DNA of 64,000 nucleotides from Cryomorphaceae bacterium (lineage in GTDB: Bacteria > Bacteroidota > Bacteroidia > Flavobacteriales > ECT2AJA-044), in contig CP059070.1 of the NCBI GenBank assembly GCA_017798125.1, positions 372,001 to 436,000 of the forward strand, given 5' to 3'. How positions within the stretch are numbered: position 1 is the stretch's first letter; each line of letters opens with the position of its first letter. A program made the position numbers and the translations under genes. This document shows positions 16,694 to 25,550 of this stretch, in pieces. The notes beneath the pieces are model-generated. The model had not been told where the DNA came from. It saw only the letters and a program-made list of their open reading frames with translations, and ran no database searches.

Positions 16694-18748
16694 ATGAGCA
16701 AACGCTACACCATTACCTCTGCCCTGCCTTACGCCAACGGCCCAGTACATATAGGCCACTTGGCTGGCGTCTACGTCCCTGCCGACATCTATACGCGTTA
16801 CTTACGGATGAAGGGAGCCGATGTCTTGCACATCTGCGGGTCGGACGAACACGGTGTCGCCATTACTTTGCGAGCGAAAAAAGACGGAGTCACTCCGCAG
16901 CAAGTTGTGGACCAATACCACAACATGATCAAGAGTTCCTTTGCCGAATTCGGGATCGCCTTTGATCACTACTCACGGACTTCATCTAAGGGCCACGCCC
17001 AAACCGCACAGTCTTTTTTCAAAGAAATGGACGAGTCTGGCGAGTTCGTCGTTCAAGAATCCGAGCAGTATTTCGATGAGCAAGAACAGCAGTTCTTGGC
17101 TGATCGATACATCATGGGGACATGCCCCAACTGCGGGTTCGAGGAAGCCTACGGAGACCAATGTGAGAACTGCGGGACTAGCTTGAGTCCGGAGGAATTG
17201 AAAAACCCAAAGTCTCGACTTTCCGGGAATGCACCCATTAAGAAGACGACCAAGCACTGGTATCTTCCCTTAGACAAGTACCAAGAGACCTTCCTCAACG
17301 ATTGGATCGGCACCAAGAAAGGGATCTGGCGAGCGAATGTATATGGACAATGCAAGAGTTGGCTCGATCAAGGTTTAGCTCCAAGAGCCATTACCCGAGA
17401 CCTCGACTGGGGCATCCCGGTTCCCGCCGAAGGTGGAGAAGGGAAAGTCCTCTACGTTTGGTTCGACGCTCCCATTGGATACATTTCTGCCACGAAGGAG
17501 TATTTTGAAGAAAAAGGTGATAGCGATGCTTGGAAAGCCTATTGGCAAGACAAAGAGACCGAGTTGGTCCACTTTATCGGGAAAGACAACATTGTTTTTC
17601 ACTGCATCATTTTCCCGGCCATCCTGAAGGCTCATGGTGGATATGTACTACCCACCCAAGTACCCTCCAATGAGTTTTTGAACCTTGAAGGCAACAAGAT
17701 TTCCACGTCTCGAAACTGGGCTGTTTGGCTACACGAGTACCTGGAGGACTTCCCGGGTAAGCAAGATGTACTCAGGTACGTGCTAACCGCTAATGCGCCG
17801 GAAGCCAAAGACAACGACTTTACTTGGAAGGACTTCCAGACCCGAAACAACAGCGAACTCGTGGCCATCTTCGGGAATTTTGTCAATCGCGTGGTGGTCT
17901 TGACCAACAAATACTACGACGGTGCCTTGCCGCCCTGTTCACTGGACGATTTAAGCGAAGAGGATCACGAGCTGGTCAAATACCTCATGGACCGGCCAGA
18001 AGCGATTGCCAACTCCTTGGACAAGTACCGCTTCAGAGAAGCCCTCCAAGAGATGATGAATTTGGCTCGTGCCGGAAACAAATACCTCGCGGATCAAGAG
18101 CCTTGGAAGCTGGTCAAGACGGACGAGAAACGGACGGAAGTGGTGATGCACGTTGCACTGCAAGTGGCTGCAGCTCTGGCCGTCGTGGCCGAACCCTTCT
18201 TGCCACATACGGCCGCAAAACTGCGCGACATGCTTCACATGGGAGATGTACAATGGGGCGATGTGAAAGCGGCGCCCATGCTCCCACAAGGCCATACCAT
18301 TGGAAAAGCGGAACTGCTCTTCGAGAAAATTGAAGACTCCGCCATCGAAGCACAGATAGAGAAGCTGCAGGCGACTAAAGCCGCCAATGACGCGGAAAAA
18401 TCTAATATTATGCCCCAGAAAGACAATGTCACCTTTGACGATTTCACAAAACTGGACCTCCGAGTAGCCAAAGTCCTAGAGGCTGAACGCGTTCCGAAGA
18501 CCGATAAGTTGCTGAAGCTCCAAGTGGATACCGGAGTGGACAAAAGAACGGTTGTGTCGGGAATTGCGGAATTCTTTGCTCCCGAAGACCTTGTTGGCAA
18601 GCAAGTCGTGATGGTGCTCAACCTAGCACCACGAAAAATACGCGGAGTCGAATCTCAAGGCATGATCTTGATGGCCGAAAATCCTGAGGGTCAGTTGGTG
18701 GCCGTCAGTCCTCAAAACGAAATGGAACCTGGAAGTATCGTAAGTTAA
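16694..18748 (+). CDS. metG: Methionyl-tRNA synthetase with C-terminal tRNA-binding domain
   Basis: 684 residues. The class I signature is HIGH at 19-22; the KMSKS loop is present as KISTS (335-339), a common bacterial variant. A zinc knuckle is made by C144, C147, C157 and C160. The C-terminal part (about 575-684, from [14 protein letters not shown]) is the Trbp111-type OB-fold tRNA-binding domain fused to the core. It charges tRNA-Met in the cytoplasm. It has its own -7 element at 16666 and ends 5 nt before an outer-membrane barrel gene, which may be read from the same transcript. Confidence 0.97.
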   Translation: MSKRYTITSALPYANGPVHIGHLAGVYVPADIYTRYLRMKGADVLHICGSDEHGVAITLRAKKDGVTPQQVVDQYHNMIKSSFAEFGIAFDHYSRTSSKGHAQTAQSFFKEMDESGEFVVQESEQYFDEQEQQFLADRYIMGTCPNCGFEEAYGDQCENCGTSLSPEELKNPKSRLSGNAPIKKTTKHWYLPLDKYQETFLNDWIGTKKGIWRANVYGQCKSWLDQGLAPRAITRDLDWGIPVPAEGGEGKVLYVWFDAPIGYISATKEYFEEKGDSDAWKAYWQDKETELVHFIGKDNIVFHCIIFPAILKAHGGYVLPTQVPSNEFLNLEGNKISTSRNWAVWLHEYLEDFPGKQDVLRYVLTANAPEAKDNDFTWKDFQTRNNSELVAIFGNFVNRVVVLTNKYYDGALPPCSLDDLSEEDHELVKYLMDRPEAIANSLDKYRFREALQEMMNLARAGNKYLADQEPWKLVKTDEKRTEVVMHVALQVAAALAVVAEPFLPHTAAKLRDMLHMGDVQWGDVKAAPMLPQGHTIGKAELLFEKIEDSAIEAQIEKLQATKAANDAEKSNIMPQKDNVTFDDFTKLDLRVAKVLEAERVPKTDKLLKLQVDTGVDKRTVVSGIAEFFAPEDLVGKQVVMVLNLAPRKIRGVESQGMILMAENPEGQLVAVSPQNEMEPGSIVS

Positions 18749-18753
18749 GCCCT

Positions 18754-19557
18754 ATGAAAACAAAAGCCCTTGTCCTCACGCTCTTCATCGCCCTTGGCGC
18801 CCTTGCCCAAGAAGGTGGATCTGCATTTGAACCTCAACACTACATCACTCTAGGGACCGGTTACGGTTGGGCTCAAGGAGACTTAGCCAGTAACGACGAC
18901 TCGGGCGACCGAGGGAACGAAGCCAAAGGAGGGTACAATGGTGAAATCAGTTACGGCTACTACCCGCACCAAAACTGGGGAATTGATGCACGGTTTGGTA
19001 TCGGATTTTTCCGTGCCGAATTCGACACCAATTTTCGTGGCTTAAACTTCGAGGACTTCGAAAACATCCCGGGACTCGAAGGCATTACACTGATCCTGGA
19101 TGAATCCAGTTTCGAGACCTTTTATTTTAGCCTTGGGCCTACGGCCCGATTACCCTTGAAGCCCTTTGATATCCATCTCGGGGTACAAGGTGGACTTCTT
19201 TCCTATACAGAGCCCACTTTAACAGGGACTGGGTTTGCCTTTGGTAGCGTTGACGTTGGCCCGATTGGGTTTCCGTATACCGTACCATATGAGACCTTCA
19301 ACGACCCCAAGCAGATCACCACCTTTACCTACGGAGGTAATCTCGCCATCGTCTTTACTTTTCAGGAGTTCCTTACGGTCCGGGCGGAAACCAGTTACTA
19401 CTTTGCCAACCTGAGCTATGATGAGGCCATCACGGTAGAGATTGATGACTCTACACTCCCCGTCGACCTGCCACAAACCACTTTCCAAAGTGAATTGGCT
19501 CGCGACCTTTCTGCGGGAATGCTCCAGATTCGATTGGGAATTGGCGTACGCCTTTAA
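18754..19557 (+). CDS. Outer-membrane beta-barrel protein (OmpA/porin-like)
   Basis: 267 residues. Signal peptide MKTKALVLTLFIALGALAQ, then alternating strands with GYGWAQGD, GYYPHQNWGIDARFGIGFF and a final LQIRLGIGVRL. This pattern fits an eight- to ten-strand barrel of the outer-membrane-beta-barrel families. No periplasmic domain is fused. The gene starts 5 nt after metG, and its stop interlocks with that of trpS (TTAA 19554-19557). A dispersed palindrome (19135-19150) codes for GPTAR. Function unknown. Confidence 0.75.
   Translation: MKTKALVLTLFIALGALAQEGGSAFEPQHYITLGTGYGWAQGDLASNDDSGDRGNEAKGGYNGEISYGYYPHQNWGIDARFGIGFFRAEFDTNFRGLNFEDFENIPGLEGITLILDESSFETFYFSLGPTARLPLKPFDIHLGVQGGLLSYTEPTLTGTGFAFGSVDVGPIGFPYTVPYETFNDPKQITTFTYGGNLAIVFTFQEFLTVRAETSYYFANLSYDEAITVEIDDSTLPVDLPQTTFQSELARDLSAGMLQIRLGIGVRL
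19135..19150 (+). repeat. Dispersed palindrome, copy 4 (GGGCC-TAC-GGCCC-GAT)
   Basis: Identical to copy 2 at all 16 positions, sense strand inside the barrel protein. Confidence 0.7.
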
Positions 19558-20525
19558 TCCATGCCAACGGCCGAGCGAACGCGGGAAAGTGTAGCGCTAG
19601 CTACTGATCTTGCCTTGTCTGCTCCAATAGCCAACTGACGGTCCAGTTCTGGTTTGTTGGCCATGAGCTCGTCGTAGATTCTTCTCGGCTCTTCAAAACG
19701 TGCTATCAATGCCTCGTATAAGGCTTGCTTGGCGTGTCCGTATCCATAACCTCCAGCACGATAATTGGCTTCCATTTCGGCTACTTGTTCTGCCGATGCA
19801 ACGAGTCGATAAAGGGCTACCACATTGCAGGTATCCGGATCTTTAGGCTCTTCAAGTGGAGTACTGTCCGTTACAATCCCCATGACCTGTTTACGCAACT
19901 TTTTGTCCGGCTGGAACAGGTTGATGAAGTTGTTGTAACTCTTGCTCATTTTTTGACCATCCGTTCCAGGAACCACCTTTACTTCTTCACTAATCTTCGC
20001 CTCAGGAAGCACAAAGATTTCGCCGTACTGATGATTGAAAGAACCCGCCATATCACGTGTCATTTCCAAGTGCTGTTGCTGATCCTTTCCGACAGGTACA
20101 AAGTGGGCGTCATACAAGAGAATGTCGGCCGCCATGAGTACTGGGTAGGTGAATAATCCAGCGTTGACTTCGTTCAAACGGCTCGATTTATCCTTAAAGG
20201 AATGAGCGTTTTGAAGCATGGGGAAGGGAGTCCAGCAGTTCAAATACCACATCAATTCGGTGACCTCAGGGACATCGCTTTGACGGTAAAAGGTATTGCG
20301 GTCTGTATCGTATCCAAAAGCGAGGTACGCCGCAGCTACGCTGTAGGTATTTTCGCGAACCAATGCGGCATCTCTGATGGCGGTCAGTGAATGCATGTTC
20401 GCGATGAAAAGAAAGGTGTCGTTCCCGTCTTGTTTGGACAACTCAACGGCCGGCTCAATTGCTCCGAGAATGTTTCCCAAGTGTGGGATTCCGGTCGCTT
20501 GAACTCCTGTTAATATTCTCGCCAT
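19554..20525 (-). CDS. trpS: Tryptophanyl-tRNA synthetase
   Basis: 323 residues, the usual size for this class I synthetase. The HIGH-like motif is GIPHLGN (12-18) and KMSKS is intact at 192-196. It attaches Trp to tRNA-Trp. Transcribed alone on the minus strand; divergent from plsC with 44 nt between start codons. It converges on the barrel gene with interlocked stops. Confidence 0.96.
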   Translation of the reverse strand: MARILTGVQATGIPHLGNILGAIEPAVELSKQDGNDTFLFIANMHSLTAIRDAALVRENTYSVAAAYLAFGYDTDRNTFYRQSDVPEVTELMWYLNCWTPFPMLQNAHSFKDKSSRLNEVNAGLFTYPVLMAADILLYDAHFVPVGKDQQQHLEMTRDMAGSFNHQYGEIFVLPEAKISEEVKVVPGTDGQKMSKSYNNFINLFQPDKKLRKQVMGIVTDSTPLEEPKDPDTCNVVALYRLVASAEQVAEMEANYRAGGYGYGHAKQALYEALIARFEEPRRIYDELMANKPELDRQLAIGADKARSVASATLSRVRSAVGMD

Positions 20526-20557
20526 GTTCCGATTTTAGGCAGGTAAAAATAGTAAAC

Positions 20558-20565
20558 TAAATTTG
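20558..20565 (+). promoter_or_regulatory. Promoter -7 element TAAATTTG
   Basis: Exact TAnnTTTG match ending 4 nt before the GTG start of the acyltransferase, consistent with a leaderless message. Confidence 0.6.
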
Positions 20566-20569
20566 CGGG

Positions 20570-21316
20570 GTGAACCTATTGCGCATCCTTTGGAGAATTT
20601 GGTACTACATGGTCATCGCCGTGGCTATTGTACTGCTCTTCCCATTCATCTTGGTGACGGCCCTAGTGCCCCAATGGCACAAGACCTTTTTCTGGTTTGC
20701 CCGGCTTTGGGGGAAGACCGTCGTGAAGGCCATGGGCTTTAGACTACAGGTGGATCAAAAGGCTGAAGTGAACTGGAACAAGCCTTTCGTTGTCATCGCC
20801 AACCACACCTCAGAAATTGACATCATGGCCACCCTAGCCCTCGCGGAAGGAAACTGGTTGTTCATAGGGAAAGCGGAATTGGCTCGAATCCCAGTATTCG
20901 GGTTCTTCTACAAACGCACCAACATTTTGGTGGACCGCGCCAGTTTGCGATCTCGTCGTGAAGTGTACACCAGGGCACAGGAAAAGATTGAACAGGATTA
21001 CGGCGTGTGTATCTACCCTGAAGGTGGAATACCGGACACCAAATGGCGTTTGGCCCCATTCAAAATGGGCGCCTTTCGACTCGCCGTGGAAACAGGCGTT
21101 CCAATCATTCCTATTACCTTTGTAAACAACAAAGAGCGCTTTCCAGAACATTGGAGTGGAGGCGGACCGGGTAAATTGCACTGCATCATCCACAAGCCCA
21201 TCATCACGACCCAAATGAACGAGAACGATGTTCACGTTTTGCGCAGGAAAGCTTATCGCATCATCAACGAAACTCTGAAAGGACATCATGTCGAAGGAAA
21301 AGAACAGTATCAGTAA
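20570..21316 (+). CDS. plsC: 1-acyl-sn-glycerol-3-phosphate acyltransferase
   Basis: 248 residues. An N-terminal membrane helix (about 10-34) precedes the NHxxxxD catalytic motif (N78-H79...D84); the substrate motif YPEGGIPD lies further on. It adds the second acyl chain in phospholipid synthesis at the inner membrane. The start is GTG, placed directly after a -7 element; no nearer ATG fits the family N-terminus. The last 29 bp overlap gatC in another frame. Confidence 0.9.
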   Translation: MNLLRILWRIWYYMVIAVAIVLLFPFILVTALVPQWHKTFFWFARLWGKTVVKAMGFRLQVDQKAEVNWNKPFVVIANHTSEIDIMATLALAEGNWLFIGKAELARIPVFGFFYKRTNILVDRASLRSRREVYTRAQEKIEQDYGVCIYPEGGIPDTKWRLAPFKMGAFRLAVETGVPIIPITFVNNKERFPEHWSGGGPGKLHCIIHKPIITTQMNENDVHVLRRKAYRIINETLKGHHVEGKEQYQ

Positions 21317-21596
21317 AGAGGAAATTCTTCACCTAGCTCACTTGGCCCGTTTAGACTTAGATGAGCAAGCGGTTGATGCCATGATGCAGGACATGGATAA
21401 GATTCTAGCCTTTGTCGATCAACTCAACGAGTTGGATGTGGAAGGCGTTGAGCCTTTGAAGTACATGAACGAGGACACCAATATCCTGCGTGCGGACGAT
21501 GCCAAATTGGAGATTTCACAGGAAGAAGCCTTGAAGAACGCTCCTCAGAAAGACACGGACTACATCAAAGTGCCCAAGGTCTTGAAGAGAAAATAG
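21288..21596 (+). CDS. gatC: Glutamyl-tRNA(Gln)/aspartyl-tRNA(Asn) amidotransferase subunit C
   Basis: 102 residues, family length. ISKEEILHLAHLARLDLDE and the mid-region KILAFVDQLNELDVEGVEPL are typical of GatC, which stabilises the GatA-GatB contact in the amidotransferase complex. The start lies inside plsC (29-bp overlap), so the two are coupled. gatA and gatB are not in the window. Confidence 0.92.
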   Translation: MSKEKNSISKEEILHLAHLARLDLDEQAVDAMMQDMDKILAFVDQLNELDVEGVEPLKYMNEDTNILRADDAKLEISQEEALKNAPQKDTDYIKVPKVLKRK

Positions 21597-21661
21597 TGCC
21601 TCCGGCGAACTTCCCGCGCCCGTGGTTAGTTTTCCCTCTTTAGAGCTATAAGATCAGACCC

Positions 21662-22354
21662 ATGAATGAATGGATTGAGTACATCCCGATTCTCACCACG
21701 CTATTTTCCTTTTACTTCGTTCGCGAGATCTACGCCCACTATAAATACAGAAAAACGTCCTACCTGATGTGGTGGACCATTGGCGTTTTGACCTTTGGAG
21801 CCGGAACTTTGACGGAGAGCATTAATGCCCTCTTTGGCTGGAGTGCTTTGAATACACGGGTTTGGTATGTGGTGGGCGCACTTTTGGGTGGATTCCCCTT
21901 GGCTCAAGGATCCGTGTACTTACTCATGCGCAAGCGCTTCGCCAATGCCACGAGTTACTTCTTTGTGACGCTCATTTTGGTGGGATCCTTGTTTGTTTTC
22001 ATCAGTCCCATCGACGTGCCGGAAAACTTCGAAGGCAAATTGACGGGAAGCGTCTTTGCCTGGGAATGGGTACGCTACTTTTCGCCGCTCATCAACCTCT
22101 ACGCCTTTATCTTTTTGGTAGGAGGAGCTATTTACAGCGCCATCAAGTACTACCGCATGGAGAATAAGGAGGTACGGTTTATTGGCAATGTATACATCGC
22201 CATCGGAGGCCTTCTACCTGGAATCGGCGGGTCCTTTACACGTGCCGGATACGTGAACGTACTCTTCGTTACGGAATTGATCGGTCTGATTTTGATCTAT
22301 GTGGGATACCGCATGATTAAAATGGAAAAGCGCAGCGTTCCACAAGCAGCTTAA
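21662..22354 (+). CDS. Seven-helix membrane protein, unknown function
   Basis: 230 residues with about seven hydrophobic segments (near 8-24, 36-56, 66-90, 98-116, 138-160, 172-196 and 200-218) and a basic tail. The topology is reminiscent of seven-helix sensory or 7TM proteins, but I recognise no ligand-binding lysine or family motif. The next gene starts one base after the stop, so the two are cotranscribed. TAGTTTTC upstream is a poor -7 match. Confidence 0.6.
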   Translation: MNEWIEYIPILTTLFSFYFVREIYAHYKYRKTSYLMWWTIGVLTFGAGTLTESINALFGWSALNTRVWYVVGALLGGFPLAQGSVYLLMRKRFANATSYFFVTLILVGSLFVFISPIDVPENFEGKLTGSVFAWEWVRYFSPLINLYAFIFLVGGAIYSAIKYYRMENKEVRFIGNVYIAIGGLLPGIGGSFTRAGYVNVLFVTELIGLILIYVGYRMIKMEKRSVPQAA

Positions 22355-22355
22355 A

Positions 22356-23129
22356 ATGAATTCGAAAGTCCACAACGCCTCACAAATTTATCTGGTCGGA
22401 ATTCGCGATGGTGATTTCGATCGGGCCATGGATGAATTCACCGGAGATCGATATACCCAACACAACGCCGACGTCAAGGATGGCAAGGAAGGGTTCAAAG
22501 AATTCTTCAAGGACTTTGTTGAACGGAATCCGAAAAGAGACATTGAAATCGTTCGAAGCTTCTCGGATGGAAACCTCGTATTTGTCCACGCTTATCAGAA
22601 TCTGAATGATGGCGCTGCTCAATACGTCACCTTGGATTTTTTTGATACGGACGAGAACGACAAGGTGGTGGAACACTGGGACGTGCTCACGGAATTTGCC
22701 GAGACCACACCAAGTGGTCATACCTCTACGGACGGTCCAACAGAGGTGGTGGACCTCGAAAAAACAGAGGAAAACAAGGCCTTGGTTCGTCGACTCATGG
22801 AAGGAGCCTTGATGAAGGATGGAGACCCTCGGGTCATCCTTGAATTGGTTCATGAGAACTACATCCAGCACAACAAAGAAGTGCCCGATGGTCGAGCACC
22901 GTTCTTGGCCTTGGCCTCAGACCCGAATCGCCCATTGTGGTATCAAGAGATCTTCATGCTCGTAGGGTCTGGGAATTTTGTAGCGGCCTTATCCAAAGCT
23001 ACTTGGGAAGGCGAGGATTATGCTCAAGCCGATTTATTCCGAGTGGAAAATGGACTCGTGGTGGAGCATTGGGATGCCGCAGAGAAAATCAAACCCAGGG
23101 AGGAGTGGGTGAACTCCGGCAAGTTCTAA
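22356..23129 (+). CDS. Tandem SnoaL/NTF2-like protein
   Basis: 257 residues made of two homologous halves. Half one has YTQHNADVKDGKEGF and VVEHWDVL; half two has YIQHNKEVPDGRAPF and VVEHWDAA. Each half matches a SnoaL-like, NTF2-fold domain with the QHN and EHWD motifs of the family. Members range from polyketide cyclases to proteins of unknown role, so no reaction is proposed. Having both copies in one chain would give an internal dimer in place of the usual homodimer. It is coupled to the seven-helix protein before it and interlocks stops with the M28 peptidase. Confidence 0.8.
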   Translation: MNSKVHNASQIYLVGIRDGDFDRAMDEFTGDRYTQHNADVKDGKEGFKEFFKDFVERNPKRDIEIVRSFSDGNLVFVHAYQNLNDGAAQYVTLDFFDTDENDKVVEHWDVLTEFAETTPSGHTSTDGPTEVVDLEKTEENKALVRRLMEGALMKDGDPRVILELVHENYIQHNKEVPDGRAPFLALASDPNRPLWYQEIFMLVGSGNFVAALSKATWEGEDYAQADLFRVENGLVVEHWDAAEKIKPREEWVNSGKF

Positions 23130-24505
23130 TAATACTTATCGACCAAGTAGATCATGCTGCAAAAAGCAGCACAGCCGAGTTCTAATTCTCGCTTGTCTAC
23201 ATTCTCAAAAACGTCGTTATCACTGTGGTGGTACTTGAAGTATTCCTGTGAATTTGGACGCAAGCCCAACTGGAGCATTTCGGGATAGTAATCACGCAGC
23301 GGACCGATGTCCACGCCTCCGTAGCCCGGATCCAAGACATAAATTCCGTAATCGTAAAAGAGCTCGCTGAATTGACGAACGAACTTGACTTGCTTCTTGT
23401 CGCCGACAATACCAAAGCCATAAGGTACTCCTGCACCGGCATCAGATTCTAGAGCAACCACATGTTCTTCACCGCGCTCTTGGGATACCCACTTGGCATA
23501 GGTCTTACCTCCCATGTTCCCGTTTTCTTCATTCATGAAGAGCACTACACGGAGCGTTCGTTGAGGCGTGTACTCCAATTCTTTGAGTATGCGTAATGCT
23601 TCAATGGAGTGCGCAATTCCAGCTCCGTCGTCATGGGCACCTTCTCCCATGTCCCAAGAATCCAAGTGACCGCCGAAGGTGATGATCTCATTTGGGCGCT
23701 CCCCGCGTATTTCGCCAATCACGTTGAAGGAAGGAACGGTGCCGTAAAAACGGCAGTCCATTTCCAAACGCACTTCCAGTGTTTCGCTTTCAATAAGCTT
23801 TTGAATGAAGGCAGCATCCTCGGTGGAGATGGCGGCGGCGGGAATTCGAGGAACCGAATCCACATAATACATGGACCCCGTGTGTGGATAGGGATCCTGA
23901 TGGCTGGCTAAACTGCGAATCAAAATCGCCTTGGCGCCGAGCTTGGCTGCTTCGACAGCTCCGTATCCTCGCATGGACCAACAGCCCCCATATCCTTGAA
24001 AGGTGTTGATCAAGCTTTGGTCGAAACCCTGATTGACAAAGACCACCTTGCCTTCCACTTCGGCAGGGTCCATCGCTTTCAAGGCTTCCATGTCCTCGGC
24101 GTAGACCAACGAACCCGAAAGCAACCCTTCCGTACTGATGGAACCTCCAAGTGCGGTCAAACGCAGAGGGTGCAGATCTCCTGCAGCATCCACGATCCAA
24201 CCGGCCTCTTCTGTCCCTCGCTCCCAATGAGGTACCTCAATGGGCTGGAGGTAGACACTGTCAAAGTCGTAGGACTCCAAAAGTCGCTGACCCCAGTAAA
24301 TGGCCATTTCGGCTTCGGCTGATCCAGTCAAGCGAGCACCCACGTCCTTGCACAAGGAGCGGAGGTTTTCGTAGGCATGACCGCGGACAAGGGCTTCGTC
24401 ATAGATTTGACGCAGGAATAAGGAGTCGTCCTGACCTTGGGCGTGGGACATCGTGCCGTAGGCACAAAGCAAGAGGAATATGGGAATTTTGAGGAAGCTT
24501 TTCAT
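23126..24505 (-). CDS. M28 family zinc peptidase with PA domain, exported
   Basis: 459 residues. Signal peptide MKSFLKIPIFLLLCAYGTMSHAQ, an inserted protease-associated (PA) domain at about 115-235, and an M28 catalytic domain. Zinc ligands expected for the family are visible: H280 in GGHLDSWD, D292/D293 in AHDDGAG, E326/E327 in NEENG, D355, and His426/427 in YHHSDND. It should act as an aminopeptidase or carboxypeptidase on periplasmic peptides, like related Bacteroidota enzymes. Its signal-peptide end carries a dispersed palindrome (24450-24465). Confidence 0.9.
   Translation of the reverse strand: MKSFLKIPIFLLLCAYGTMSHAQGQDDSLFLRQIYDEALVRGHAYENLRSLCKDVGARLTGSAEAEMAIYWGQRLLESYDFDSVYLQPIEVPHWERGTEEAGWIVDAAGDLHPLRLTALGGSISTEGLLSGSLVYAEDMEALKAMDPAEVEGKVVFVNQGFDQSLINTFQGYGGCWSMRGYGAVEAAKLGAKAILIRSLASHQDPYPHTGSMYYVDSVPRIPAAAISTEDAAFIQKLIESETLEVRLEMDCRFYGTVPSFNVIGEIRGERPNEIITFGGHLDSWDMGEGAHDDGAGIAHSIEALRILKELEYTPQRTLRVVLFMNEENGNMGGKTYAKWVSQERGEEHVVALESDAGAGVPYGFGIVGDKKQVKFVRQFSELFYDYGIYVLDPGYGGVDIGPLRDYYPEMLQLGLRPNSQEYFKYHHSDNDVFENVDKRELELGCAAFCSMIYLVDKYY
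24450..24465 (-). repeat. Dispersed palindrome, copy 5 (GTGCC-TAC-GGCAC-GAT)
   Basis: Perfect arms on the gene strand of the M28 peptidase, coding CAYGTM at the signal-peptide end. Confidence 0.7.
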
Positions 24506-24521
24506 AGGGCGCTAAATAACG

Positions 24522-24553
24522 AAAAAAGCCGCGATCCCGGAGGAAAGCGGCTT
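24522..24553 (-). terminator. Intrinsic terminator after the bacilliredoxin gene
   Basis: On the minus strand, AAGCCGC (24553-24547) pairs with GCGGCTT (24532-24526) around a 14-nt loop and runs into a T tract. It lies 19 nt past the stop at 24573 and before the M28 peptidase start. Confidence 0.8.
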
Positions 24554-24572
24554 GAGGTTCAATGAGTTTGGA

Positions 24573-24983
24573 TCAACAGTGCTCGTCGAAAGCACCGGTC
24601 AAATTCTCAGCGATCATTTCCGCTGGACGACCTTCAATGTGGTGGCGCTCCACCATGTGCACGAGCTTCCCGTCTTTGAAAAGGGCGATGCTCGGAGAGC
24701 TGGGTGGATATGGGGCCATCAAGGCGCGTGCGTGATTCACGGCCTCGACGTCGTTTCCGGCAAATGCGGTAACGAAACGATCTGGGCGCTTGCTGTGCTG
24801 AGCCGCCATCTTCGCCGCAGGGCGAGCATTGGCTGCCGCGCAACCGCAAACCGAGTTGATCACGACCATGGTGGTACCTTCTGCTTTGATCGCTGCATCT
24901 ACTTCAGCAACGGTCTTTACCTCGTCGAATCCGTGGCCAGACAAATCTTGGCGCATCGGTGCAATGAGTTCTTCTGGATACAT
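24573..24983 (-). CDS. BrxA/BrxB family bacilliredoxin
   Basis: 136 residues, family length. MYPEELIAPMRQDL is the conserved N-terminus of the YphP/YqiW family and the redox motif is C46-G47-C48. In Bacillus these proteins remove bacillithiol from mixed disulfides; which low-molecular-weight thiol is used here is not shown by the sequence. It is a single-gene unit with a -7 element at 25020-25027 and its own terminator at 24522-24553. Confidence 0.93.
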   Translation of the reverse strand: MYPEELIAPMRQDLSGHGFDEVKTVAEVDAAIKAEGTTMVVINSVCGCAAANARPAAKMAAQHSKRPDRFVTAFAGNDVEAVNHARALMAPYPPSSPSIALFKDGKLVHMVERHHIEGRPAEMIAENLTGAFDEHC

Positions 24984-25019
24984 ATTGAGTTCGTTTTTTG
25001 CTTGTTTGGAATGAGTCTA

Positions 25020-25027
25020 CAAATATA
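25020..25027 (-). promoter_or_regulatory. Promoter -7 element TATATTTG
   Basis: Exact TAnnTTTG match on the minus strand, 36 nt before the bacilliredoxin ATG and just after the tadA stop. Confidence 0.55.
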
Positions 25028-25054
25028 CGCCGAAAATGTTTTTAACGGACTGGA

Positions 25055-25498
25055 CTAGATGCGCTTGGAACGGAAGAACTCCGTGAGCAAGGTACCGCAG
25101 TCTTCGGCCAGAATTCCGCCGACCAATTCCGTCTTCGGATGCAACCGAGCGCCTTCACTTTGGTAGCCGCGCTTCTCATCGTAGGCCCCAAAGACCACTT
25201 TGCCGACCTGAGACCAGAAGAGTGCCCCTGCACACATCACACAGGGTTCCAGGGTCACGTAAAGCGTGCAGTCTTGCAGGTATTTTCCACCCAAATAGTC
25301 GGCCGCACTGGTGATGGCCTGCATCTCGGCATGCGCCGTAACGTCGTTCAGCGTCTCGGTCAAATTGTGTGCCCGCGCGATGATGCGTTGATTCACCACA
25401 ACCACCGCGCCCACAGGCACTTCATCGCGTTCGTAGGCCTTTTGCGCCTCCTTGAGCGCCTCCTTCATAAAATGTTCGTCTGAAAATACGCTGAGCAT
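25055..25498 (-). CDS. tadA: tRNA-specific adenosine deaminase
   Basis: 147 residues. Zinc and catalytic motifs of the deaminase fold are intact: H56-A-E58 in TAHAEMQ, and C86/C89 in EPCVMC. The enzyme converts A34 to inosine in tRNA-Arg(ACG). Divergent from aspS with 52 nt between starts. The neighbouring bacilliredoxin has its own promoter, so this gene may be monocistronic. Confidence 0.93.
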   Translation of the reverse strand: MLSVFSDEHFMKEALKEAQKAYERDEVPVGAVVVVNQRIIARAHNLTETLNDVTAHAEMQAITSAADYLGGKYLQDCTLYVTLEPCVMCAGALFWSQVGKVVFGAYDEKRGYQSEGARLHPKTELVGGILAEDCGTLLTEFFRSKRI

Positions 25499-25520
25499 GG
25501 GTAAACCCTGGGTCGTTTTG

Positions 25521-25528
25521 TAATTTTG
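25521..25528 (+). promoter_or_regulatory. Promoter -7 element TAATTTTG
   Basis: Exact TAnnTTTG match, 22 nt before the aspS ATG. Confidence 0.5.
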
Positions 25529-25550
25529 CGGCTTCTAAAGTAGTGAAACC

